Shown: positions 10,894-19,475 of the stretch, one piece after another
How the letters are laid out: the number at the start of each line of letters is the position of its first letter
How positions within the stretch are numbered: the stretch's first letter is position 1
Assembly (NCBI RefSeq): GCF_013343215.1
Contig: NZ_CP039143.1
Span: forward strand, 248,001 to 312,000
Length of the DNA stretch: 64,000 nucleotides
Direction of reading: 5' to 3'
Source: Acinetobacter sp. 10FS3-1
Lineage (GTDB): Bacteria > Pseudomonadota > Gammaproteobacteria > Pseudomonadales > Moraxellaceae
Program-made: the position numbers and the translations under genes
The notes under the pieces: model-generated
What the model saw: the letters and a program-made list of their open reading frames with translations, nothing else
What the model was told of the DNA's origin: nothing
Databases searched by the model: none

Positions 10894-11044
10894 GTCATCC
10901 CTACTGCTGTATTAAAAGCCTTAAATTAGTTGACGCTTTTTCTTTACAAATTTCAGCAATAGAACTTGTAATAGTAACATTTCACTGATTTTAAGTTCAT
11001 TCTTATCATCTATGCTGTAAGAAATAGCCAAAAGGACAAATCTC

Positions 11045-11407
11045 ATGAAAAAATATATGAGTATGATTGCAATTGCCTCACTATCTACCCTGATGTTGGC
11101 AGGTTGTGAAAGCATGAGTGCCTCTGAACAACGTATTGGGGCAGCGGCACTAGGCGGTGCTATTGGTGGTGGTGTAGGTAATAGTGTAGGTGGTGGTACT
11201 GGTGCAGCCATTGGCGGTGGTGCTGGTGCGGCCGTAGGAAGTAAATCTCAAAGTGGCTCGAACCGTAACGCGACTTATAGTGGTGTCGGTGGGGCAGTGG
11301 GCTCAGCTGTGGGTAAAAGTATCTTTGGTGGAAATGCCGGTGCTGCCATTGGCGGTGCAATTGGTGGCGGTGCAGGTGCTGCGATCGAACAGGAACGTCG
11401 TCGTTAA
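11045..11407 (+). CDS. Glycine-zipper lipoprotein
   Basis: This 120-residue protein has a lipoprotein signal peptide with lipobox LAGC (lipidated Cys 21), followed by two blocks of GxxxG-type glycine zipper (about residues 33-65 and 80-113, for example GAAIGGGAGAAVG). Such proteins (OsmB/YMGG/Rick_17kDa-like) are small outer-membrane-associated lipoproteins whose glycine-rich helices pack in or against a membrane. The exact role of this one is unknown. The C-terminus is a short basic EQERRR tail. It has its own terminator at 11428-11457. Confidence 0.8.
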   Translation: MKKYMSMIAIASLSTLMLAGCESMSASEQRIGAAALGGAIGGGVGNSVGGGTGAAIGGGAGAAVGSKSQSGSNRNATYSGVGGAVGSAVGKSIFGGNAGAAIGGAIGGGAGAAIEQERRR

Positions 11408-11427
11408 AACAGCGGTTGAGCAGAGCT

Positions 11428-11457
11428 AAAAGCGCCTTTATGGCGCTTTTATTTTAT
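11428..11457 (+). terminator. Intrinsic terminator after the glycine-zipper lipoprotein
   Basis: AAAAGCGCC at 11428-11436 pairs perfectly with GGCGCTTTT at 11442-11450 across a 5-nt loop and runs into TTTTATTTT. It separates this gene from the convergent gene on the other strand and may act in both directions. Confidence 0.85.
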
Positions 11458-11478
11458 TTGGGCTTTGTTCGGGCCAGA

Positions 11479-12003
11479 TCATTCAGCATGAGGTTTGGAT
11501 TTGCTCTGCTTGCGCCGGATATAAACTGTTTTCTGGACTTCTGCAATGCGTACACCAGACTCATCATAAATATTGAGCTGGTAATGACGATAAACTGACT
11601 GGTGGTTGGCTGCCAGCTCAATAATTGCATTCACTTCTTCTGCAGAAATCCGGATATCGGCATGTACCGTGCCACGGCCTGGAGCCAAAAAACGAATCCA
11701 GGCTTCTTTATCCCAAACGATATATTTGGAGCCCAAATGGTGCATGAGCAGTAGCATATAAAAGGGATCCACCATGGAATACAGGCTACCGCCGAAATGG
11801 ACCCCCACGATATTCTGGTTCTTGCCAGTTAAGGGCATTTTTACCCGGAGGTGATAATCCGCAAAGTTCATTTCATCAATCACAATGCCGGCACCCCGAT
11901 AAGGGGGATAGTGATTCAGAATAAATTTGGAAATGAAAGGAAAACGCTGAATTTTTCGAAACAGGCTCATATTGATATTCATTTTTATTGTATAGCTCAG
12001 CAT
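11479..12003 (-). CDS. DUF4442-type hotdog-fold protein
   Basis: This protein of up to 174 residues has the features of the thioesterase-like hotdog fold of the DUF4442/YiiD_C group: NIVGVHFGGSLYSMVDPFYMLLLMHHLG in the middle (the helix with the HFGG turn), then YIVWDKEAWIRFLAPGRGTV and a C-terminal strand ending in QKTVYIRR. Hotdog proteins usually act on acyl-CoA or acyl-ACP thioesters, but no substrate can be assigned. No ribosome binding site clearly fixes the start; MNINMSLFRK (from 11982) or MSLFRK (from 11970) are plausible alternatives. It is monocistronic and convergent with the lipoprotein gene. Confidence 0.75.
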   Translation of the reverse strand: MLSYTIKMNINMSLFRKIQRFPFISKFILNHYPPYRGAGIVIDEMNFADYHLRVKMPLTGKNQNIVGVHFGGSLYSMVDPFYMLLLMHHLGSKYIVWDKEAWIRFLAPGRGTVHADIRISAEEVNAIIELAANHQSVYRHYQLNIYDESGVRIAEVQKTVYIRRKQSKSKPHAE

Positions 12004-12086
12004 ACTAGAACAACCCGCCTACGCTGGCAGTGATAAATTACATCAATTTGTAAATAGAATGATCAATAAAAATAAAGGAATTTGCT

Positions 12087-12989
12087 ATGAATACATCAAC
12101 CCATTGGGTGCAAACCAGTGATCAGCAACGCCTATGTGTCAAGACTTGGGGGCAGGCCGGGCAGCCCGCTCTGGTACTGATTCATGGTTATCCGGATCAT
12201 CAGGCGGTATGGGAGCCGATTATTGCCTGTTTAAGCGAGAACTATTTTATTGTGAGTTACGATGTGCGTGGTGCAGGGGAGTCCAGTGTACCTGAAAAAA
12301 TTCGTGACTATCGTTTGTCACGCTTAGCCCAAGACTTGCAAGAAATCGTCGATTCCGTTTTACCCGGACAGGCTTTTCATCTGGCAGCACACGATTGGGG
12401 CTCAATTCAGGCCTGGGAAGCAGTCACCAGCCCTGAATTTAAGGGGCGAATTCTATCTTATACAACCTTGTCAGGGCCTTGTCTGGATCATGCCGCTTTC
12501 TGGATGCGGAAGCAATTCAAGCAGAATCGGACAAATTTTTTAAAGCAGCTCAGCAAGTCCTGGTATATCGCTGCTTTTCAATTGCCTTGGCTGGCGCCTG
12601 CTGTCTGGAACTGTTTTAACCCGCAACGCTGGAATAAGGTCGTGAGCCATTTAGAGCATCGTCATGACTTGCCTTTAAATGAGAATATTGTCAAAGATGG
12701 CAAATATGGTATTAATCTGTATCGGGCCAATTTTTTACCCCGTTTAACCCGGCCTAGACAGCGTTTTGCTATTTGTCCTGTACAGGCCATCGTGCTGCAG
12801 TATGACAGCTTTGTGGGTCCGGATTTAGTCGATGAAATACAGGTTTGGGCAGAAGATTTCTCCCGGGTCGAACTGGCAGCCAATCATTGGGCGATTCTCA
12901 GCCAGCCAGAGAAAGTTGCTCATTATCTTGACCAGTTTATTCAGCAGAAATCGATTCAGGCCAATAAAATAGGGCGCGAAAAATCGTGA
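12087..12989 (+). CDS. Alpha/beta hydrolase, epoxide-hydrolase-like
   Basis: This 300-residue alpha/beta-hydrolase has the oxyanion motif HGYPDH (residues 33-38) and a nucleophile elbow AAHDWGS in which the nucleophile is Asp103 rather than Ser. Asp at this position is characteristic of epoxide hydrolases and haloalkane dehalogenases, which form an ester intermediate with the substrate. A candidate catalytic His lies in ANHWAIL near the C-terminus. The closest relatives I can suggest are EphD-type hydrolases or hydrolase domains that occur fused to short-chain dehydrogenases, but no dehydrogenase domain is present here. No signal peptide, so cytoplasmic. AAAGGAA lies upstream of the start. 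Confidence 0.85.
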   Translation: MNTSTHWVQTSDQQRLCVKTWGQAGQPALVLIHGYPDHQAVWEPIIACLSENYFIVSYDVRGAGESSVPEKIRDYRLSRLAQDLQEIVDSVLPGQAFHLAAHDWGSIQAWEAVTSPEFKGRILSYTTLSGPCLDHAAFWMRKQFKQNRTNFLKQLSKSWYIAAFQLPWLAPAVWNCFNPQRWNKVVSHLEHRHDLPLNENIVKDGKYGINLYRANFLPRLTRPRQRFAICPVQAIVLQYDSFVGPDLVDEIQVWAEDFSRVELAANHWAILSQPEKVAHYLDQFIQQKSIQANKIGREKS

Positions 12990-13067
12990 CTGATGAAAGG
13001 ATAAGGAGAGGAATTTTTATCCGGATTTTCTGATAAAATAGCCGTTTTCTCTTATTTTCAATTCATT

Positions 13068-14435
13068 ATGTTCGCAATTCTTGCTGCTATTGGGGTCATG
13101 TTTGGACTCTCACTGGCGCGTGTGCCTGTGGTTTTTGCCTTGGTCATTGGTGCTGTTACGGGTGGTTTGCTGGCAGGCCTGGGTCTTCAGGGAACTTTAG
13201 ATGCATTTAACAATGGTCTGGGTGGAGGCGCCAAAATTGCCCTGGCCTATGGTATTTTAGGTGCATTTGCCCTCGCTCTGGCACGTTCTGGACTGCCTGA
13301 CTTGCTGGCTTATAAGATGATCAGCACCTTAAAAGGTGAGGTCTCCCTCAAGGCCCGAAACCGGGTGAAATATCTGATTTTCTGTACGGTCGCGATCTCG
13401 GCTATCTTCTCGCAAAATATGATTCCGGTACATATCGCTTTTATTCCGGTGCTAATTCCACCGTTATTGCTGGTATTTAATCATCTGAGTCTGGATCGCC
13501 GTTTAATTACCTGTCTGCTGACCTTTGGTCTGGTCGGTACCTATATGCTGGTTCCGGTCGGTTTTGGTGCCATCTTCCTGAATGATATTCTGGGTCAGAA
13601 TATCAATACTTTTGGTAAGCCTTATGGTTTTGAGATCAGCTATGATCAGATCCCAAGAGCGATGGCGATCCCGGTCTTCGGGATGTTTGTGGGCCTTCTG
13701 GTGGCCATGTTTATCAGCTACCGCAAGCCGCGCTATTATCAGGATATTCATGTCGAAGAACAGCAGAGTATTTCGGGTGAATTGGGAATAGCAGAGCAGC
13801 AGGTCAAGCCGGAAATTTCAAAATTTACCATCTGGATGGCAGGCCTGGCTGTTGTTGCTACTCTGGCCGTACAGCTATATTCCGATTCAATGATTCTGGC
13901 GGGTCTGGTCGGTGTGGCGATTTTAAGCTGTGCCGGTATCTTTAAATGGAAAGAAGCGGATGATGTGATTATTACTGGTATGCGCATGATGGCGCTGGTC
14001 GGCTTTATCATGATTGCTGCACAAGGTTTTGCTGCGGTGATTGACGCGACGAACCAGATTCCCGCTCTGGTTGAAGCATCGGTCAACTGGATTGGTAACA
14101 GTCAGGCTCTGGCTGCCTTTTTGATGCTGTTGATTGGTCTGTTGATTACTTTGGGGATAGGCTCTTCATTTTCGACTGTGCCGATTCTGGCGATCATCTA
14201 TGTGCCGCTGTGTATCCAGTTCGGCTTTAGTCCTGCTGCCACCATTGCTCTTATTGGCACTGCGGCTGCGCTGGGAGATGCAGGTTCTCCAGCCTCAGAT
14301 TCGACTTTAGGACCAACCTCAGGCCTGAATATGGATGGTCAGCACGATCATATGAAAGACAGTGTGATCCCCACCTTTATCCATTTTAATATCCCTTTAA
14401 TCATTTTTGGCTGGATTGCCGCCATGATCCTGTAA
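13068..14435 (+). CDS. Na+/H+ antiporter family membrane protein
   Basis: This 455-residue integral membrane protein has about 11-12 hydrophobic segments and begins MFAILAAIGVMFGLSLARVPVVFALVIGAVTGG. The conserved block GGGAKIALAYGILGAFALALARSGLPDLL (residues 51-79) and the late ALGDAGSPASDSTLGPTSGLN stretch are typical of the Na+/H+ antiporter family related to NhaC (YuiF-like group). Some members are now thought to move amino acids such as histidine, so the substrate stays open. A cytoplasmic loop lies near residues 220-250. It begins 78 bp after the hydrolase gene and could be read with it. It ends with a strong terminator. Confidence 0.8.
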   Translation: MFAILAAIGVMFGLSLARVPVVFALVIGAVTGGLLAGLGLQGTLDAFNNGLGGGAKIALAYGILGAFALALARSGLPDLLAYKMISTLKGEVSLKARNRVKYLIFCTVAISAIFSQNMIPVHIAFIPVLIPPLLLVFNHLSLDRRLITCLLTFGLVGTYMLVPVGFGAIFLNDILGQNINTFGKPYGFEISYDQIPRAMAIPVFGMFVGLLVAMFISYRKPRYYQDIHVEEQQSISGELGIAEQQVKPEISKFTIWMAGLAVVATLAVQLYSDSMILAGLVGVAILSCAGIFKWKEADDVIITGMRMMALVGFIMIAAQGFAAVIDATNQIPALVEASVNWIGNSQALAAFLMLLIGLLITLGIGSSFSTVPILAIIYVPLCIQFGFSPAATIALIGTAAALGDAGSPASDSTLGPTSGLNMDGQHDHMKDSVIPTFIHFNIPLIIFGWIAAMIL

Positions 14436-14442
14436 AGGGTTT

Positions 14443-14477
14443 AAATCTGCCCTAATTGATTTAGGGCAGATTTTATT
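14443..14477 (+). terminator. Intrinsic terminator after the antiporter gene
   Basis: AAATCTGCCCTAA at 14443-14455 is a perfect complement of 14461-14473 (13-bp stem, 5-nt loop), followed by TTTTATTTTAATTTTT. Confidence 0.9.
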
Positions 14478-14754
14478 TTAATTTTTAAAATGCATTTTAA
14501 ATATATCTTTAAGTCTTTTTTAATTAAATCCTGAGTATTATAGTCTGAATAAAATCCTGTTTTTTATTATTGAAAATCTGAAAATATAAAACCAACCAAT
14601 TTAGTCTATTTAAAATAAATTAATTTAAATAACAGTATCTTAGATAATATTGATTTTTTTGTATTATAATCACTATTGCATATTAATTCTCCTCGTGTTT
14701 ATTATTAATTAATGATTGTTTTTTATAATTGATCTTCCAAAGGGGTGTTTTTAA
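14478..14754. other. AT-rich intergenic region before ompW
   Basis: These 277 bp are strongly AT-rich with long A and T runs. A TATAAT hexamer is at 14665-14670, but no -35 match lies at a standard distance, so an activator-dependent promoter is possible. There is no coding frame. The A/T tracts could bend DNA or bind a nucleoid protein; this is inference. Confidence 0.4.
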
Positions 14755-15360
14755 ATGTTAAAGCAAACTGCTCTAATTGTATTAATGGGTCTTTCTGCAT
14801 CGGCAATGGCTGGCCAGTGGCAGGTCAAAGTAGGTGGTTCTGCAATTGCTCCAACTCAAGACAAACAGATCGCGAATGATACTATGACGGTAGAAGCTGA
14901 TAGTGAGCTTGCTTTTACACCATCGGTAGAATATTTTTTTAATGATAACTTCTCGGCAGAGTTACTTTTAGCTACTCCAATTAGCCATGATGTAAATGTG
15001 ACTGGTGCAGCAACAGCAGGTGTTAAATTAAAACATTTACCACCAACGATTACAGCTAAATATAATTTTAAAAATTCAACTGCTTTCACCCCCTATATCG
15101 GTGTAGGTGCGACAGCATTTATTCCTTGGGATGAGGAAGCTTCAGGAGATTTAGCGAATACTAAAGTTAAAGTTAAAGAGGACTTTGGCTATGCTGCTCA
15201 AATTGGTTTTAACTTTCAACCCGCAGATGCTAAAAATTGGGGTGTATTTGCAGATGTACGTTATGCAGACCTTAATCCAAAAGTTGAAACAGCAGTCGAA
15301 AATTTTAAATTAGATATTGATCCAGTAATCTATACACTAGGTTATAGCTACAAATTCTAA
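14755..15360 (+). CDS. ompW: OmpW family outer membrane protein
   Basis: This 201-residue protein has a signal peptide (MLKQTALIVLMGLSASAMA) and the OmpW pattern: an early GGSAIAPT segment, the FTPSVEYFFNDNFSAELLLATPI stretch, FTPYIGVGATAFI, and a C-terminal strand VIYTLGYSYKF with terminal Phe recognised by the BAM machinery. OmpW folds as an 8-stranded beta-barrel with a hydrophobic channel and is linked to uptake of small hydrophobic compounds, iron or osmotic responses in other bacteria. AAAGGGGTG lies 8 nt upstream of the start. It is monocistronic, with its own terminator. Confidence 0.9.
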   Translation: MLKQTALIVLMGLSASAMAGQWQVKVGGSAIAPTQDKQIANDTMTVEADSELAFTPSVEYFFNDNFSAELLLATPISHDVNVTGAATAGVKLKHLPPTITAKYNFKNSTAFTPYIGVGATAFIPWDEEASGDLANTKVKVKEDFGYAAQIGFNFQPADAKNWGVFADVRYADLNPKVETAVENFKLDIDPVIYTLGYSYKF

Positions 15361-15387
15361 GCTTTCATAATTCGGATATGTTTTTCC

Positions 15388-15418
15388 AAAAGCCTCATCG
15401 TTGATGAGGCTTTTTTTT
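15388..15418 (+). terminator. Intrinsic terminator after ompW
   Basis: AAAAGCCTCATC at 15388-15399 pairs with GATGAGGCTTTT at 15403-15414 across a 3-nt loop and ends in a run of eight T. Confidence 0.92.
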
Positions 15419-15537
15419 CAAAATAACAACGATTTATAACGAATTAAGATTGAGCAGATTGGCTATATCTAAATATATTAGAATCCATAAAGTAAATATT
15501 AATTGAATATGACTTCATAATAAGGAGAAAAATTGAC

Positions 15538-15882
15538 ATGAATTTTTTATTAAAGGGTCTTGTGATCGTAAGCTGTCTGATGGTCATGGAGAGCCATGCT
15601 GCCAGTTTTAATTGTAATAAAGCCGAGACAGTTACTGAAAAAGCCATTTGTCAGCATACTTCGCTCAATGATGCCGATGTCAAAATGAGTACAACTTATA
15701 ATATTTTGCGCCGTCTGGTGCCGATGGGAACCCGTTCGGTAATTCAGAGAGACCAGGTGAAATGGCTGCAATTCCGTAATCGCTGTCGGGAATCGGTTTC
15801 CTGTTTAAGTCAGGTTTATACGATGCGCCAGCAGGAGCTGGATCTGCATTTTGAGCGGATTTACAGGTTGGGACCTTATTAA
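15538..15882 (+). CDS. LprI-like (DUF1311) exported protein
   Basis: This 114-residue protein has a signal peptide ending near HAA (residue 22), then SFNCNKAETVTEKAICQHTSLNDADVKMS, the signature of the DUF1311/LprI domain. Four cysteines remain in the mature part and probably form two disulfides. The mycobacterial member LprI inhibits lysozyme; other members are uncharacterised, so a lysozyme-inhibitor role is only a family-level suggestion. AAGGAG lies about 10 nt upstream of the ATG. It sits alone between ompW and htpG. Confidence 0.85.
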   Translation: MNFLLKGLVIVSCLMVMESHAASFNCNKAETVTEKAICQHTSLNDADVKMSTTYNILRRLVPMGTRSVIQRDQVKWLQFRNRCRESVSCLSQVYTMRQQELDLHFERIYRLGPY

Positions 15883-15959
15883 GATAAGGTCTAATTCAAT
15901 TAAATTTATGCAAATGACTGCGCTAAAAGCGTTATGGCAGAAAAAATTTAAGTTTTTCT

Positions 15960-15987
15960 ATTGAAAATTGGCCAACTCCCTCCATTC
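15960..15987 (+). promoter_or_regulatory. Sigma-32-type heat-shock promoter of htpG
   Basis: ATTGAA at 15960-15965 and CTCCAT at 15980-15985 are separated by 14 nt, close to the sigma-32 consensus (CTTGAA, 13-15 nt, CCCCAT). The pair lies about 50 nt upstream of the htpG start, and htpG is a classical heat-shock gene. The match was made by eye. Confidence 0.55.
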
Positions 15988-16035
15988 ATATTGGCAACAG
16001 TTGTGATCTGTATTTAAAAATAAAAGGAGTGACCA

Positions 16036-17955
16036 ATGAGCGAATCAAGCGCACAAAAACACAGCTTTCAGGCAGAAGTGGCCCAGTTACTACATCTTGT
16101 AACGCACTCCCTGTATTCCAATCCTGAAATTTTCCTGCGCGAACTCATTTCGAATGCTTCTGATGCCTGTGACAAATTACGTTTTGAAGGCATCAATCAT
16201 CCTGAATATTATGAAAATGATCCTGATCTTCGGGTGCGTGTCAGTCTGGATGCAGACCATAAAACCATCACTATTTCGGATAATGGCATCGGTTTAAGCC
16301 AGCAGGAAGCCATTGATAACTTGGGTACGATTGCCAAATCAGGCACCAAAGACTTTATGTCCAAACTGACTGGTGATCAAAAATCCGATGCCCAGCTGAT
16401 TGGTCAGTTTGGTGTGGGGTTCTATTCAGGTTTTATTGTGGCAGATAAAATCACGGTCGAATCACGCCGTGCGGGTGCAGACACATCTGAAGGCGTACGC
16501 TGGATCAGTGGAGGGACGGGTGAATTTGAGGTTGAGCAGATCACCAAAGAAAGCCGTGGTACTGATATCATCCTGCATTTGCGGGAAGATGCGCTTGAGT
16601 ATCTGCAAAGCTATAAAGTGAAGCAGATTATCAATAAATATTCAGATCACATCAGCCTGCCAATCCAGATGCAAAAAGAAGTCTGGCAGGAAGAAGAGGC
16701 TGCTGAAGGTGAGACTGCTCAAGGCGGTCAATATGTGAAAACTGATGAATGGGAAGCGATTAACTCGGCCAGTGCTTTATGGACCCGTAACAAATCTGAA
16801 ATTACCGAAGAACAATATATCGAGTTCTATAAAAACCTGACGCATGATTTCTCTGCACCTCTGGCTTGGGCGCATAACCGTGTAGAAGGCAGCACTGAAT
16901 ATACTCAACTGTTGTATATTCCAAGCAAGGCACCTCATGATATTTTCACCCGCGAAGCCAAAGCCGGGATCAAGCTGTATGTAAAACGTGTCTTCATTAT
17001 GGATGAAGCAGATAACCTGATTCCCAACTACTTACGCTTTGTACACGGGGTGGTGGACAGTGCCGATCTGCCATTGAACGTTAGCCGTGAGTTGCTGCAG
17101 GAAAGCCGTGATGTCAAAACCATTCGTGAAGGCAATACCCGTCGCATCCTGACCACACTCGATGCTTTGGCGAAGTCTGAAGACGAAAAAGATCAGGAAA
17201 AATTCAAGACCTTCTATCAGGAATTTGGCGCCGTGCTGAAAGAAGGCTTAGGCGAAGATATGGGGAACCGCGACCGTATTTTAAAACTGCTGCGTTATGC
17301 CACATCGAATAATGATGAAGTAAGTACCTCATTGGCAGACTATAAAGCCGCTATGAAGGAAGGCCAGAAAGCGATTTATTATGTGACTGCTGATAGCTTG
17401 AATGCCGCGAAAAACTCTCCGCAACTGGAAGTGTTCAAGAAAAAAGGCATTGAAGTCTTGCTCATGACCGAACGTGTAGATGAATGGGCGATGAACTTCG
17501 TGCATGAATTTGAGGGTACACCGCTGCAAAATGTGTCTAAAGGCGCAGTTGATCTGGGTGATCTTCAGGATGCAGAAGAGAAAAAAGCACTGGAAGCAGC
17601 AGCAGCCCAGTTTAAGCCTGTGGTTGACAAGCTGACAGATTCACTCAAAGACAAGACCAAAGAAGTGCGGGTGACGACCCGTCTGGTTGACTCTCCAGCC
17701 TGTCTGGTCACCGGAGAAGGCGAACTCTCACCGCAGCTGATCCGCATGCTAAAAGATGCAGGCCAGCCGGTTCCTGATATCAAGCCAATTCTAGAAATTA
17801 ACCCGGAACATCCATTGGTGAAAAAACTGGAAGCTTCCAAGCAGTTTGATGATCTGGCCAATGTGATCTTTGATCAGGCCGTGATTGCTGAAGGTGGTCT
17901 GCCTGAAGATCCGGCTGAATACGTTAAGCGTATTAACAGCCTGTTGCTGGCTTAA
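16036..17955 (+). CDS. htpG: Molecular chaperone HtpG (Hsp90)
   Basis: This 639-residue bacterial Hsp90 has the GHKL ATPase motifs in the N-terminal domain: [14 protein letters not shown] (about 32-45), [12 protein letters not shown] (about 82-93) and [11 protein letters not shown] (about 121-131). The middle-domain catalytic-loop region SRELLQESR is also present. HtpG is a cytoplasmic ATP-dependent chaperone dimer that remodels clients, often with DnaK. Length and motifs are normal. AGGAG precedes the ATG, a sigma-32-like promoter lies upstream and a UUCG-loop terminator follows, so it appears to be a single-gene heat-shock unit. Confidence 0.97.
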   Translation: MSESSAQKHSFQAEVAQLLHLVTHSLYSNPEIFLRELISNASDACDKLRFEGINHPEYYENDPDLRVRVSLDADHKTITISDNGIGLSQQEAIDNLGTIAKSGTKDFMSKLTGDQKSDAQLIGQFGVGFYSGFIVADKITVESRRAGADTSEGVRWISGGTGEFEVEQITKESRGTDIILHLREDALEYLQSYKVKQIINKYSDHISLPIQMQKEVWQEEEAAEGETAQGGQYVKTDEWEAINSASALWTRNKSEITEEQYIEFYKNLTHDFSAPLAWAHNRVEGSTEYTQLLYIPSKAPHDIFTREAKAGIKLYVKRVFIMDEADNLIPNYLRFVHGVVDSADLPLNVSRELLQESRDVKTIREGNTRRILTTLDALAKSEDEKDQEKFKTFYQEFGAVLKEGLGEDMGNRDRILKLLRYATSNNDEVSTSLADYKAAMKEGQKAIYYVTADSLNAAKNSPQLEVFKKKGIEVLLMTERVDEWAMNFVHEFEGTPLQNVSKGAVDLGDLQDAEEKKALEAAAAQFKPVVDKLTDSLKDKTKEVRVTTRLVDSPACLVTGEGELSPQLIRMLKDAGQPVPDIKPILEINPEHPLVKKLEASKQFDDLANVIFDQAVIAEGGLPEDPAEYVKRINSLLLA

Positions 17956-17976
17956 GTCGATCAGTTCATCAGGTTA

Positions 17977-17999
17977 AAATCCCTCTTCGGAGGGATTTT
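17977..17999 (+). terminator. Intrinsic terminator after htpG
   Basis: AAATCCCTC at 17977-17985 pairs with GAGGGATTT at 17990-17998 around a TTCG tetraloop, followed by TTTTC. A second palindrome (ATGCCAGC 18008-18015 with 18022-18029) follows nearby. Confidence 0.85.
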
Positions 18000-18266
18000 C
18001 TGTTTCGATGCCAGCTTAAGTGCTGGCATGATCGAGCAACAGGAGCGGCTAGAAAAATACCCCAGTTTGATGAGCTCAATGTAGGGGAGATTTGACCTCG
18101 GGTAGCGCTGGAAGGAAGAAATATGCCGCTAAAATAAATAGGGTACCGCCTTATTTTGCGAGCAGTTTGTCCTCAGGATCAGGCTACAATCCATGGTCTT
18201 AAGGGGCCGAGGTAGCCTTAAAAATTCGGTTCTGTCGGGTCATCAATAGATAAGGTGCTGGATATT

Positions 18267-19382
18267 TTAAAATAAAGCTTCCAGACGGACTGAGGCACCC
18301 GGATAATGGCTGCGGTTGTCGCGATGATCATTCAAGTAGTTGACATCAGTTTGGACAAAGAACCATTCACGTAAAAAAGGTTGTCTCCAGGACAGATAAG
18401 GTCCCCAGCGATTCAGACGCAGGTCATTGTCATTTAAATAACCTCCGCTATAGATTCCATAACTAAAACGATTGTCCTTGAAGAACTGATGCTGCCTAAA
18501 TAGATAGTTATCCCATTTTAAATCATCATCTTGCTCATCTGCATAAGTCAGGCTGAATTGATTGGACAGAAAGGCCTGATTTGGACGGGCATGTGTCAGT
18601 TCAAGGTTGGTTCTTAAGTAGTTTTCACTTTGAATTCCATAACGGTAAATCTGTTCAGCATAGAAAAAATAATCGTTGTCCATGGTCCACTGTTTACTGA
18701 CTTTGGCACGTGCATATAAGTCATCGCCTGAGCGCAGACCCAGATCCAGATCGGTTTCAAAAGGCAGACGCTCGGAAAATTCGGACCAGCGTAAAGCGAA
18801 GGAGGTATTTTCTTCCCGGCTACGTTTAGTATCCAGGCCGTGATTATCGGGATTACTCAAATTTTCGTTGGTAATGGCCACATTGCTGTCCAGCTCATTG
18901 TCCAGACTATCATCACCAAACACCAGACTCAGTTTGCGCTCCATGGTGGGCAACTTGATTTTTCCACGGATACGCGGCTTGATTTCATAATCTTCATATT
19001 TATCCCAGCTATTGTCCAGGATAACTCTCAAGCTGGCTTTGGCAGGCTGATCGGGATGGGGCTGACCAAACCAGTTATCAATTTTGAGCGCGGTACGATC
19101 AGCCCATTCTCGTACCGTTTTTTGTTTCTGGTCGGCCCAAGAGTTGTTTTCTGTCTGCTCTGTCGCGAGCACAATTGCGTCACTTGACTGTTCAGGAAGA
19201 AGAGTCGGTGTGGCATCAATCAGGCGTGGGATCTGGTTCAGTAAGCCCGAGGGTGCCGATTTTTCCGGGTCAGGGAGAGGATTTGAATCGCTAAGCGTAG
19301 TTGAATTTGCCCAGAGCGCAAAGCTGGCCATGCCCAAGCTAAATGAGACAAATAAGATTCGCGTAATTTTATTAATTTGCAT
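18267..19382 (-). CDS. Putative outer-membrane beta-barrel protein, unknown function
   Basis: This 371-residue protein carries a signal peptide (MQINKITRILFVSFSLGMASFALWA, cleaved before NST). The N-terminal 130 residues are polar and proline-rich. From about residue 130 the sequence alternates aromatic and polar residues in beta strands (for example YEIKPRIRGKIKLP, FFYAEQIYRYG, FSYGIYSGGYLNDND), and it ends in RLEALF with a terminal Phe, as outer-membrane barrels do. I cannot name the family. It stands alone on the minus strand, convergent with htpG. Confidence 0.75.
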   Translation of the reverse strand: MQINKITRILFVSFSLGMASFALWANSTTLSDSNPLPDPEKSAPSGLLNQIPRLIDATPTLLPEQSSDAIVLATEQTENNSWADQKQKTVREWADRTALKIDNWFGQPHPDQPAKASLRVILDNSWDKYEDYEIKPRIRGKIKLPTMERKLSLVFGDDSLDNELDSNVAITNENLSNPDNHGLDTKRSREENTSFALRWSEFSERLPFETDLDLGLRSGDDLYARAKVSKQWTMDNDYFFYAEQIYRYGIQSENYLRTNLELTHARPNQAFLSNQFSLTYADEQDDDLKWDNYLFRQHQFFKDNRFSYGIYSGGYLNDNDLRLNRWGPYLSWRQPFLREWFFVQTDVNYLNDHRDNRSHYPGASVRLEALF

Positions 19383-19475
19383 GAGAGATTTTTTGCTCTT
19401 ATATATTCTTGCTTCAATAATAGTTTTCTAAAAAATAAGGAAAAAAAGCAAGGTGAAACTACAAAATAACATCAA

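Noticed and set aside
11160..11360. His/Gln-rich open frame antisense to the glycine-zipper lipoprotein
   Set aside because: Its composition is the mirror of the GGT/GGC-rich zipper codons on the other strand; no start signal.
14665..14670. TATAAT hexamer before ompW as a sigma-70 promoter
   Set aside because: No -35 element at 15-19 nt; in AT-rich DNA a single hexamer is expected by chance.
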